Under the pieces are notes generated by a model. That model was not told the DNA's origin. It did not search any database and saw only the letters and a list, made by a program, of their open reading frames with translations. The translations under genes and the position numbers were made by a program. Shown one piece after another: positions 26,704 through 36,486 of a DNA stretch of 64,000 nt (the first letter of the stretch is position 1; every line of letters starts with the position of its first letter). Origin of the DNA: Streptomyces fulvorobeus (lineage in GTDB: Bacteria; Actinomycetota; Actinomycetes; Streptomycetales; Streptomycetaceae); NCBI RefSeq assembly GCF_013167895.1, contig NZ_BLWC01000001.1, positions 806,001 through 870,000 of the forward strand. Direction: 5' to 3'.

Positions 26704-28161
26704 TCAGAACGGGAACTGCGAGCGCCCGTGCTGCACCGAGATCCACTTCTGCGTGGTGAACGCCTCGATCATCGACTCGCCGTTCAGCCTGCCGAGACCC
26801 GACGCCTTCTCGCCGCCGAACGGGACGAGGGGCTCGTCGTGGACCGTGCCGTCGTTGATGTGGACCATGCCGGTGTGCATGCGCTGACCCACCCGCACCC
26901 CGCGCTCGATGTTGCCGGTGTGCACGGCGCCGCTCAGCCCGTACGGGGTGTCGTTGGCGATGCGTACCGCCTCGTCCTCGCCGTCGAACGGGACCAGCAG
27001 CGCGACGGGACCGAAGATCTCCTGGTGCAGGACGGGTGAGTCGCCGGCGAGGCCGGTGAGCACGGACGGGCTCACCACGTTGCCCTCGGCCCGGCCGTGC
27101 AGCAGCGCCGTGGCGCCGGCCGCGACGGTCTGGTCCACCAGCTTGGACACCGCTTCGGCCTGCGTGGAGTTGATCAGCGGGCCGATCTGGGTGGCCGGGT
27201 CGGCCGGGTCGCCGACCCGCAGCGAGGCCACCTTGGCGACGAACTTCTCGGTGAACTCCTTCTCCACCGCCCGGTCGACCAGAATCCGGTTGGCCGCCAT
27301 GCAGACCTGGCCCTGGTGGATGTACCGGCTGAAGACGGCCGCGTCCACGGCGTAGTCCACATCGGCGTCGTCGAGCACGATGAGCGCGCTGTTGCCGCCC
27401 AGTTCGAGTACGACGCGCTTCAGGTTCGCCGCGCAGACGGTCGCGACGTGCCGGCCCACCTTGTCCGAGCCGGTGAAGGAGATGACCTGCGGGACCGGGT
27501 GCTCCAGCAGCGTGTCACCGATCTCGGCGATGTCGGTGATCACGACGTTCAGGAGGCCGGCGGGCAGCCCCGCGTCCTCGAACACCTTCGCCAGCAGGGT
27601 GCCGCCGCAGATCGGGGTGTTCTGGTGCGGCTTGAGCACCACGGCGTTGCCGAGGGCCAGCGCGGGCGCCACCGACTTGAGCGACAGCAGGAAGGGGAAG
27701 TTGAAGGGGCTGATGACACCCACGACGCCGACGGGAACCCGGTAGACCCGGTTCTCCTTGCCCTCGGTCGGTGAGGGGAGTATCTGCCCGGCGGGCCGGA
27801 GCGCGAGCTGGATCGACTCGCGGAGGAACTCCTTGGCCAGGTGGATCTCGAAGGCGGCCTTCAGCCGCGTGCCGCCCAGCTCGGCGACGATCGCCTCGCT
27901 GATCTCCGGCTCGCGCTCCTCGACGATCCGCAGCGCCTTCTCCAGCACACCCCGCCGGGAGTACGGGTTGGTGTCCGCCCACGCCTGCTGGGCCCGTTCG
28001 GCCGCACGGTATGCCTGGTCCACCTCTTCGGCGGTGGCGACCGGGATCGAGGCGAGCTTCTCCCCGCCGTACGGGTTGAAGTCGATGATGTCCCACGACC
28101 CCTTCCCCGGCCTCCACTCGCCGTCGATGTACTGATGGGCCAGGTCAGTGAAGAAGGACAT
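26704..28161 (-). CDS. NAD(P)-dependent aldehyde dehydrogenase
   Basis: 485 residues. The family's hallmarks are complete: ISPFNFPFLLSLKSVAPAL (cofactor fold), KRVVLELGGNSALIVLDDAD (catalytic Glu in LELGG), IHQGQVCMAANRILVD (nucleophilic Cys in GQVCMA) and HQEIFGPVALLVPFD. The overall look is of the benzaldehyde/vanillin dehydrogenase branch. In context it could oxidise an aldehyde from amine or amino acid breakdown, but a glutarate-semialdehyde role is unproven because no 5-aminovalerate aminotransferase is in view. It is followed 111 bp later by the Lrp gene. Its upstream region holds a 13-bp palindrome. Confidence 0.92.
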   Translation of the reverse strand: MSFFTDLAHQYIDGEWRPGKGSWDIIDFNPYGGEKLASIPVATAEEVDQAYRAAERAQQAWADTNPYSRRGVLEKALRIVEEREPEISEAIVAELGGTRLKAAFEIHLAKEFLRESIQLALRPAGQILPSPTEGKENRVYRVPVGVVGVISPFNFPFLLSLKSVAPALALGNAVVLKPHQNTPICGGTLLAKVFEDAGLPAGLLNVVITDIAEIGDTLLEHPVPQVISFTGSDKVGRHVATVCAANLKRVVLELGGNSALIVLDDADVDYAVDAAVFSRYIHQGQVCMAANRILVDRAVEKEFTEKFVAKVASLRVGDPADPATQIGPLINSTQAEAVSKLVDQTVAAGATALLHGRAEGNVVSPSVLTGLAGDSPVLHQEIFGPVALLVPFDGEDEAVRIANDTPYGLSGAVHTGNIERGVRVGQRMHTGMVHINDGTVHDEPLVPFGGEKASGLGRLNGESMIEAFTTQKWISVQHGRSQFPF

Positions 28162-28217
28162 GAGATCCCTTACCGCAGAGGGGCGGGCAGCTGATTGCGG
28201 CTCATGTTACTTAATTG

Positions 28218-28230
28218 TCAACTGAGTTGA
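28218..28230. promoter_or_regulatory. 13-bp palindrome TCAACTGAGTTGA overlapping a -35-like box
   Basis: Perfect arms TCAACT and AGTTGA around a central G, 57 bp upstream of the aldehyde dehydrogenase ATG. On the minus strand the palindrome overlaps TTGACA (28216-28221), which is a good -35 hexamer, although no convincing -10 box is placed behind it. A repressor bound here would block that promoter. The size and TCAAC/GTTGA sequence recall MarR/TetR-type sites, but no such regulator is adjacent. Confidence 0.5.
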
Positions 28231-28287
28231 GGAGGGCGCGGAGACGCCCCGAGGAGGGCGCCCGGCACCCGGTGCGGCCCGTGCGAA

Positions 28288-28320
28288 AGCCCCTCCCGGC
28301 GTCGGTCGCCGGAAGGGGCT
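28288..28320 (-). terminator. Hairpin terminator after guaB1
   Basis: AGCCCCTCCCGGC and GCCGGAAGGGGCT pair over 13 bp with one mismatch around a short loop. It begins 26 bp past the guaB1 stop (28346) on the minus strand. Confidence 0.6.
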
Positions 28321-28345
28321 CAGCGGTTGCCGCGGAGGGCCGGGA

Positions 28346-30108
<1,763 letters not shown>

Positions 30109-31169
30109 GTGGAGAGCGAACTGCCGGACATCTACTGCCCGTTCCCCCAGCGGACCAGTCCGCACGTCGGGCAGACCCGTGAGCACCTCGACACCTGGAC
30201 TCGACGGACCGGCCTCGTACACAGGGCATCCGCGAGAGCCAGGTTCGAACAAGCCGATTTCGGCTCCTTCGTCGGGATGGTCTATCCGGCCGCCGGCCCC
30301 GAACACCTGGATCTGGTGGCCGACTGGTTCGTCTGGCTGTTCCTCGTCGACGACCAGCTCGACGACGGCCAGCTGGGCCGCGATCCGGAACGTGTACGGG
30401 AAGTGGTCGCCCGCATGCTCGCCGTCGTGGACGGCCTGAGCACCGCTCCGACGGCCGACGTGCAGCTCCCCGCCGCCGTCGTCGCGCTGGAGGACCTGTG
30501 GGCGCGCACCATCCCGGGCACGGCGCCGCACTGGCGAAGGCGCTTCGCCTGGCACCTCACCACGTACCTGACGACGGCCACCAGCTGGGAGGCCGGGAAC
30601 CGGGCCGAAGGCGTGGTGCCCTCCGAGGAGACGTACATCGCCAAGCGGCGGCACACGGGTGCGATCCACGTCTGCATGGACCTGATAGAGATCGTAGCGG
30701 GCATCGAGGCCCCGGAGTCGATCCACAACGACCCCCGCTTCATCACCGCGCTGGAAGCGTCCTGCAACGTGGTGTGCTGGGCCAATGACGTCTACTCCTT
30801 CGAGAAGGAGCAGGTCCTCGGCGAGATCCACAACCTCGTGCACCTGGTCCGCCACCACCGGGGCTACGGGGAACAGCAGGCCATCGACCACGTCTGCGCC
30901 CGGATAGCCGCCGAGACCGAACGCTTCCTCACGGCCGAGGAGGAGCTGCTCGACCTGTATCCGCAGCTGGCCGACATGCTCGTCCCGTATCTGGACGGCA
31001 TGCGCAGCTGGATGCGCGGGAATCTGGACTGGTCCCGGCTCACCCCCGCTACAACCCGGCCGACGTCAGTCAGTACGAGGAGCCGGAGGAGTATCTGGAG
31101 GAGACCGTGCTCGGCTTCTCCGCCCGCCGCGCCGCCCTGCGCGGCGGGAGCGACGCCCGCTCGTGCTGA
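30109..31169 (+). pseudogene. Class I terpene synthase, frameshifted at the 3' end (probably intact)
   Basis: About 353 residues if repaired. It has both metal-binding motifs of class I terpene cyclases: the Asp-rich FLVDDQLDDG (about 80) and the NSE triad NDVYSFEKE (about 226). Pyrophosphate-sensing Arg and C-terminal Arg-Tyr positions are plausible. It would cyclise a prenyl diphosphate, most likely farnesyl diphosphate; the product is not predictable and it does not look like geosmin, epi-isozizaene or 2-MIB synthase. The frame is lost at the C run 31043-31047. One more C gives RYNPADVSQYEEPEEYLEE and a stop at 31167-31169. GTG 30109 follows GGAGAGGA. No P450 or prenyltransferase gene is adjacent. 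Confidence 0.82.
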
Positions 31170-31176
31170 GCGCGGC

Positions 31177-31206
31177 GGGCCGGGCGCACCGTGCGCCGCC
31201 CGGCCC
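31177..31206. terminator. Hairpin between convergent genes
   Basis: GGGCCGGGCG (31177-31186) pairs with CGCCCGGCCC (31197-31206), and further pairing is possible inside. It lies 8 bp past the repaired terpene synthase stop and 27 bp from the SorC regulator stop, so it can serve both. Confidence 0.65.
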
Positions 31207-31232
31207 TCCGTCTGTCCGCTCCGCCCCGCTGC

Positions 31233-32282
31233 TCAGACGGTGTCCGGGTCGGCCCGCTCCAGCGCCGGACGGGTTCCGGCCGCCGACTCGGTCAGCAGGA
31301 AGTCGGCGGCGGCCGTGTCCGTCACCAGGCTGGTGACCAGGCCGGACCGCAGGACCGCGCCGATCGCCGCCGCCTTGCGCTGGCCGCCCGCGATCGCCAC
31401 CACCTCGGGAATCCTGCGCAGCCGGTCCGCCTCCACGGTGATGCACCGCTCGCCCAGGTCGCGTCCCACCCTGCGCCCCTGCGCGTCGAAGAGGTGCGCG
31501 GACATCTCGGCCGCGACGCCGAGCGAGGCGTAGTGGGCGCGCTCCTCGTCCGAGAGCATGTCGTGGACGGTGGAGATGCCCGGCTCCCAGGAGCCGATGG
31601 AGACCGCGGCGACCGTCACCTTGTCGAAGTACTCGAAGGCGCGCGCGATGCCCGTCTGGTTCCGCAGCGCGGCCGCCGTGGCCGGGTCGGGCAGCAGCAT
31701 CGGCGCGTAGATCGGGTGCGCCTCGCCGCCGGACACCTGCGCCGCGCGGCGGACCGCCTCGACCGAGCCGCGCTCGGCCGTCCCCGCGTCGTACACCCCG
31801 GTGAGCTGCACGACCGTGCAGGGCGGCAGCCGGTCGAGTGCCGCCGCCATGTGGATGGTGGACCGGCCCCAGGCCAGTCCCAGCACATCGCCCTCGTTCA
31901 CCAGCTCGCCGAGGAGATCGGCCGCGACCTCGCCCAGGTTCTCCGGGTCGGGGGCGTCCTCCTGCTCCTCGGCCGGGGACTCGACGACGACCGCGTGGCG
32001 CAGTCCGTAGCGGGCCCTGAGCGCGTCGGAGCGCTCCGCGTCCAGCTCGGCCGGAACCCGGATCTCGATGCGTACGAGATCCCGCTCAAGGGCGGTCTCC
32101 AGGACCCGGGCCACCTTGAAACGGCTGACGCCGAACTCCTCGGCGATCTGGATCTTCGACTTGCCCTCAAGGTAGAACCGGCGGGCCATGGCCGCCGCCT
32201 GCACGAGCTCCGCGGGTCCCATCCGCATGGCTGACCGACCCGCCGAGATGCCAGACACCGCGATCTCCTCACTGCTGTTCAC
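31233..32282 (-). CDS. SorC/DeoR-type sugar-binding transcriptional regulator
   Basis: 349 residues. An N-terminal HTH (about 30-75; KIQIAEEFGVSRFKVARVLE) is joined to a SorC sugar-phosphate-binding domain (about 95-345) with GDVLGLAWGRSTIHMAAAL, VVQLTGVYDAG and VAIAGGQRKAAAIGAVLRSG. Regulators of this class respond to phosphorylated sugars or polyols. GTG 32282 is taken as the start; ATG 32228 (MRMGPAELVQ) is a credible shorter alternative. Rpe lies 79 bp downstream on the same strand, so a link with pentose phosphate metabolism is reasonable but unproven. Confidence 0.88.
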   Translation of the reverse strand: MNSSEEIAVSGISAGRSAMRMGPAELVQAAAMARRFYLEGKSKIQIAEEFGVSRFKVARVLETALERDLVRIEIRVPAELDAERSDALRARYGLRHAVVVESPAEEQEDAPDPENLGEVAADLLGELVNEGDVLGLAWGRSTIHMAAALDRLPPCTVVQLTGVYDAGTAERGSVEAVRRAAQVSGGEAHPIYAPMLLPDPATAAALRNQTGIARAFEYFDKVTVAAVSIGSWEPGISTVHDMLSDEERAHYASLGVAAEMSAHLFDAQGRRVGRDLGERCITVEADRLRRIPEVVAIAGGQRKAAAIGAVLRSGLVTSLVTDTAAADFLLTESAAGTRPALERADPDTV

Positions 32283-32361
32283 ACGCCCGATACGCCGTTC
32301 ATCCTGTCAGATACGGCGATCCCTGATCAGCCACGTCGGGCCGCGTTCATCTGTCCTTGGC

Positions 32362-33045
32362 TCAGTGGCCGCATGCCCAGGACGCCGCGGCCGTCGCCGC
32401 GTCCGCCTGGGCCCTCAGTCCCCGCACCGCCTCGGCCGGGTCCCCGGCGCCGTACACCGCGGAACCCGCCACGAACACGTCGGCGCCCGCTTCGGCACAC
32501 CGCTCGATGGTGGTGGCGGAGACCCCGCCGTCCACCTGGAGCCACAGTTCGAGACCGTGCTTCCTGATCAGCTCACGGGTGCGGCGGATCTTCGGCAGCA
32601 TGATGTCCAGGAAGGACTGGCCTCCGAAGCCCGGCTCCACCGTCATGATCAGCAGCATGTCGAGTTCGGGGAGGAGGTCCTCGTACGGCTCGACGGGCGT
32701 GGCGGGCTTGAGCGCCATCGAGGCGCGCGCCCCCTTGGCCCGGATCTCCCTGGCCAGCCGCACCGGCGCCGCCGCCGCCTCCACGTGGAAGGTGACGGAA
32801 CCGGCGCCCGCCTCGACGTACTGCGGCGCCCAGCGGTCCGCGTCCTCGATCATCAGATGGCAGTCCAGCGGGGTGTCCGTGGCTCTGCCCAGTGCCTCGA
32901 CGACCGGCACACCGAGCGTCAGGTTGGGCACGAAGTGGTTGTCCATCACGTCGACGTGGAGCCAGTCGGCTCCCTCGACGGCCTTCGCCTCCTCGGCGAG
33001 ACGCGCGAAGTCGGCGGACAGGATGCTGGGGTTGATCTGCGCCAT
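32362..33045 (-). CDS. rpe: Ribulose-phosphate 3-epimerase
   Basis: 227 residues, TIM barrel. It interconverts ribulose 5-phosphate and xylulose 5-phosphate in the pentose phosphate pathway. Visible: [13 protein letters not shown] at the start, [14 protein letters not shown] (metal His and catalytic Asp), [24 protein letters not shown] and [12 protein letters not shown] (second Asp). ATG 33045 ([12 protein letters not shown]) is the conserved start; the longer open frame to 33096 lacks support. It is followed by the SorC gene's promoter region on the opposite side and preceded by rsmB/fmt. Confidence 0.96.
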   Translation of the reverse strand: MAQINPSILSADFARLAEEAKAVEGADWLHVDVMDNHFVPNLTLGVPVVEALGRATDTPLDCHLMIEDADRWAPQYVEAGAGSVTFHVEAAAAPVRLAREIRAKGARASMALKPATPVEPYEDLLPELDMLLIMTVEPGFGGQSFLDIMLPKIRRTRELIRKHGLELWLQVDGGVSATTIERCAEAGADVFVAGSAVYGAGDPAEAVRGLRAQADAATAAASWACGH

Positions 33046-33156
33046 GCCCCCAGCCTGCCACGTTCCGCGCCACTTCCCCGCCTCGGTACGTACCAAAGCA
33101 TCGCGTGAACCTCACAGTTCACGCATTACCGGCTTTTCGCCGGTGTTCCGACCGGT

Positions 33157-34593
33157 TCAGGCCGTGCGCCGCAGCAGCGCCAGGTACATCGCGTCCGTGC
33201 CGTGCAGGTGGGGCCAGAGCTGTACGTCCGGTCCCTCCCCCAGCGCGGGCACGCCCGGCATCAGAGGACGCGCGTCCACCCACTTGGCCTCGAAGGACTG
33301 CTGTCCGCCCCGGCCCTTGAGTACGTCGTCGACGACGACCCTGGTCTCCGCGAGATGCGGCGAACAAGTCGCGTAACCGACGACCCCGCCGATCCGTACG
33401 GCCTTCAACGCCTCGCGCAGGAGGCCGCGTTGGAGCGGCGCGAAGCTTTCGAGGTCCTTCGCCCTGCGTCGCCAGCGCGCCTCGGGACGACGGCGCAGCG
33501 CCCCCAGACCGGAGCACGGGACGTCCATCAGGACCCGGTCGAAGGAGCCCGGCCGCCACGGCGGGCGGGTCCCGTCCGCGGTGATCACCTGGTACGGGCC
33601 CGGGTTGCCGGCCAGCGACCGCTCGACGAGCCGCGCGCGGTGCGGCTGCTTCTCGGCGGCGAGGAGGGCGGCGCCCCGGCCGGCCGCGAGGCCCGCCAGC
33701 AGCGCGGCCTTGCCGCCGGGGCCCGCGCAGCCGTCGAGCCAGCGGGTGTCCCTGCCCTCGACCGGCGCGTTGGCGAGGGCCACGGCGACGAGCTGGCTCC
33801 CCTCGTCCTGCACTCCGGCGCTGCCGTCCTGGACGGCGGTCAGAGCGCCCGGCTCACCGCCCTCGGCCATCCGCACGGCGTAGGGCGACCAGCGGCCGGG
33901 CAGTCCGTTGTCCTCGCCGAGAGCGGCCAGGAGTTCACCGGTGGTGGAGCGGCCGGGACGGGCGACCAGGGTCACCTCGGGCCGTTCGTTGTCCGCTTCG
34001 AGGAGGTCCTCGATCCCGGCGCGGCCTCCGCCGAGAGCGTCCCAGAGTGCGGAGACGATCCAGCGCGGATGCGAGTGGACGATGGAGAGATGGTCCTCGG
34101 CGTCCTTCTCGTAGGAGGGGGCCACCTGCGCCACCCAGGTGTCCAGGTCGTGGGCCGTCACCTTGCGCAGCACGGCGTTGACGAACTTGGCGCGCCCCTC
34201 GCCCAGCACCACCCGGGCCAGCTCCACGCTGGCCGAGACGGCGGCGTGGGTCGGGATACGGGTGCCGAGCAGCTGGTGCACACCCATGTTGAGGACGTCG
34301 AGCACCGGCGGGTCGACCTCGCTCAGCGGCCGGTCGACGCAGGCCGCGACGATCGCGTCGTACGTGCCCTGGCGGCGCAGCGTCCCGTAGACCAGCTCGG
34401 TCGCGAGCGCCGCGTCCCTGCCGTCGAAGTCGCCCTTGGCCCGTGCCTTCTTGAGCAGCGGGGGCAGGACGAGGTTGGCGTACGCGTCGCGTTCGTCGAC
34501 CGCCCTCAGCGCCTCGAAGGCGAGGAACCGTACCGGGTCCTTCTGGGGACGGCGATGCGGCTTGGCGGGACGGCGACGCTGCTGGTCAGTCAC
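33157..34593 (-). CDS. rsmB: 16S rRNA (cytosine-C5) methyltransferase RsmB
   Basis: 478 residues. An N-terminal NusB-like helical domain (about 20-160; FLAFEALRAVDERDAYANLV) is followed by a Rossmann methyltransferase (about 220-478). SAM-binding segments are WLDGCAGPGGKAALLAGLA and ADGTRPP, and the catalytic motif is VLMDVPCSGLGALRRRPEARW (PC motif), with YATCSPHLAE (second Cys). It methylates C967 (E. coli numbering) of 16S rRNA. The start is GTG 34593. It lies 103 bp downstream of fmt, an arrangement widespread in bacteria (fmt-rsmB). Confidence 0.95.
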   Translation of the reverse strand: MTDQQRRRPAKPHRRPQKDPVRFLAFEALRAVDERDAYANLVLPPLLKKARAKGDFDGRDAALATELVYGTLRRQGTYDAIVAACVDRPLSEVDPPVLDVLNMGVHQLLGTRIPTHAAVSASVELARVVLGEGRAKFVNAVLRKVTAHDLDTWVAQVAPSYEKDAEDHLSIVHSHPRWIVSALWDALGGGRAGIEDLLEADNERPEVTLVARPGRSTTGELLAALGEDNGLPGRWSPYAVRMAEGGEPGALTAVQDGSAGVQDEGSQLVAVALANAPVEGRDTRWLDGCAGPGGKAALLAGLAAGRGAALLAAEKQPHRARLVERSLAGNPGPYQVITADGTRPPWRPGSFDRVLMDVPCSGLGALRRRPEARWRRRAKDLESFAPLQRGLLREALKAVRIGGVVGYATCSPHLAETRVVVDDVLKGRGGQQSFEAKWVDARPLMPGVPALGEGPDVQLWPHLHGTDAMYLALLRRTA

Positions 34594-34695
34594 GAGAAAG
34601 GTGCTCCGCTGATGGTGAGGGGACGACCCTCCCAGGGTACGTCGCGGCCGGGGCGGGCCCGTCCTGTGCTCCCCGGGCGAACGCGCCGCCCTCCG

Positions 34696-35628
34696 CTATG
34701 CCCCCAGCAGCTCGCCCGGCACGATCCGCACCCCGCGCGCCCAGTCGGCGCCGCGCATCGGCTTCTTCCCCTGCGGCTGGACCCACAGCAGCTCCACGGC
34801 GTGCGAGCCGGTGCCCACGTACACGTTGTTCTTGGCGGCGGAGAGCTCGCCCGGCGCGAGGCCGGTGCGCTCCAGGACGGGCACGGCCTGGATCAGCTTC
34901 AGGCGCTCCCCGCGGAAGAGCGTCCAGGCGCCGGGGGCGGGGGTGCAGCCCCGGATCACCCGGTCGACCCGCAGCGCGGGGGCCGACCAGCGCACCTGGG
35001 CGTCCTCGACGGTGATCTTGGGGGCGAGGGTGACACCATCGGCCGGCTGCGGGACCGCGTGCAGGGTGCCGTCCTCGATGCCGTCCATGGTCGCGGCGAG
35101 CAGACCGGCGCCGGCGAAGGCGAGCCGGGTCAGGACGTCGCCGCTGGTGTCGGTGGGCCGTACCTCCTCGGTCAGGACGCCGTACACCGGCCCCGAGTCC
35201 AGCCCTTCCTCGATCAGGAACGTCGAGGCGCCGGTCACCTCGTCGCCCGCCATGACCGCGTGCTGCACGGGCGCCGCGCCGCGCCAGGCGGGCAGCAGCG
35301 AGAAGTGGAGGTTGACCCAGCCCCGGGCGGGCACGGCGAGCGCAGCCTTGGGCAGCAGCGCCCCGTAGGCGACGACGGGGCAGCAGTCCGGTGCGATCTC
35401 CTTCAGCCGCGCGAGGAACTCCTCGTCGCGCGGTCTGACGGGCTTGAGCACCTCGATCCCGGCCTCCTCCGCACGTTCCGCGACGGGGCTGGCGACCAGC
35501 CGGCGGCCCCGCCCGGCGGGTGCGTCGGGACGGGTGACGACGGCGGCCACCTCGTGGCGGCCGGAGGCGAGCAGGGCGTCCAGGGCGGGTACGGCCACCT
35601 CTGGGGTGCCTGCGAAGACGAGCTTCAT
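34696..35628 (-). CDS. fmt: Methionyl-tRNA formyltransferase
   Basis: 310 residues. It formylates Met-tRNAfMet using 10-formyltetrahydrofolate for initiation. The start [19 protein letters not shown] is typical. The catalytic region includes [20 protein letters not shown] (with the SLLPxxRG folate-binding motif) and GLDSGPVY. The C-terminal tRNA-binding domain is about 205-310. ATG 35628 gives the standard length; the longer frame upstream to 35914 is an antisense shadow of the divergent gene. Confidence 0.97.
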   Translation of the reverse strand: MKLVFAGTPEVAVPALDALLASGRHEVAAVVTRPDAPAGRGRRLVASPVAERAEEAGIEVLKPVRPRDEEFLARLKEIAPDCCPVVAYGALLPKAALAVPARGWVNLHFSLLPAWRGAAPVQHAVMAGDEVTGASTFLIEEGLDSGPVYGVLTEEVRPTDTSGDVLTRLAFAGAGLLAATMDGIEDGTLHAVPQPADGVTLAPKITVEDAQVRWSAPALRVDRVIRGCTPAPGAWTLFRGERLKLIQAVPVLERTGLAPGELSAAKNNVYVGTGSHAVELLWVQPQGKKPMRGADWARGVRIVPGELLGA

Positions 35629-35788
35629 GGGGGCTGACTGCCTCTCGGGCCGACGTACGGTGATGCGCAGCACACCAGTCTAGGGCCAGTGGCCACCCCG
35701 GCGACCGGGGGGCGTACGCGAGGCCGTGCGCCCCCCGCACACGCACATACGCCCCGGTAAGCGTGACCACATCCCCCGGTGGCGCGTT

Positions 35789-35806
35789 GGTCAAGAGAGA
35801 TTGACC
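35789..35806. promoter_or_regulatory. Inverted repeat GGTCAA-N6-TTGACC, candidate operator
   Basis: Perfect 6-bp arms separated by GAGAGA, 60 bp upstream of the HTH-protein ATG (35867) and 160 bp from fmt. The TTGACC arm could also overlap a -35 element for the rightward gene. Autoregulation by the HTH protein encoded next door is a simple hypothesis. Confidence 0.4.
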
Positions 35807-35866
35807 GAAGTGGGCCGCCTCGGTGCGGCCCCGATCCCTTTCATCGCCGGTTCGAGAGGCTTCTTC

Positions 35867-36427
35867 ATGGCCGACCACGCAACCCACGACGCCCAGGCCC
35901 GGGCCAGTCTGCATCTCCTGGTGCGGGACATCGAGCGGGTCCGGCGGCAGGTGGACGCGCTGCGCACCCTCACCGCACAGCTGGGCAACGTCTACCGTCC
36001 ACGCCGCTCCGGCCCGTCAGCGGGCTTCGTCGTCTACGGCAGGGCTCCGGCTCCCACCGTCCGCCTGGCCCAGGAACTGCGGGACAGCGTCGAGACCCTG
36101 GTCACCGCGGCGGTCGACTTCGACCGCTCGCTCGGTTTCTCCTGGGACGCGGTGGGCTCCGCCCTCGGGGTCACGAAGCAGGCGGTGCACCGCCGCTACG
36201 GCGCCCGCCGCAACGCGCCGAACCCCGCGCCCGCCGAAGAGGCGGTCGCCGACGGGAGCGAGGCGCAGCGGCCGGTGGCCGTGATCCCCGCCCCCGTCGC
36301 CGCCTCCGGCCCCCCGCTCCCCTGCGTACCCGCGGCCCGCTCGATGCCGCCCCAGCCCTCGGCCGCCGGCCCCGCGCCGCGGGAGGAGCTGCGCCCCGGC
36401 GCCTTCCCCGGCCCGCGCAACGGCTGA
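35867..36427 (+). CDS. Small HTH-containing actinobacterial protein
   Basis: 186 residues. An N-terminal helical region (about 1-55; [18 protein letters not shown]) precedes a segment resembling a helix-turn-helix (about 85-115; [21 protein letters not shown]). A Pro/Ala-rich low-complexity tail (about 120-186) follows. It looks like a conserved Streptomyces DNA-binding protein of unknown role. ATG 35867 ([12 protein letters not shown]) is preferred, although no strong ribosome site precedes it; the upstream open frame is rich in Arg/Pro and unconvincing. It converges with priA. Confidence 0.72.
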   Translation: MADHATHDAQARASLHLLVRDIERVRRQVDALRTLTAQLGNVYRPRRSGPSAGFVVYGRAPAPTVRLAQELRDSVETLVTAAVDFDRSLGFSWDAVGSALGVTKQAVHRRYGARRNAPNPAPAEEAVADGSEAQRPVAVIPAPVAASGPPLPCVPAARSMPPQPSAAGPAPREELRPGAFPGPRNG

Positions 36428-36486
36428 CGCTCCGCCCCCTCTGCCCCTCCGTGCCGCACACACGGCGGGGCAGCCCCCCGGGCCCC

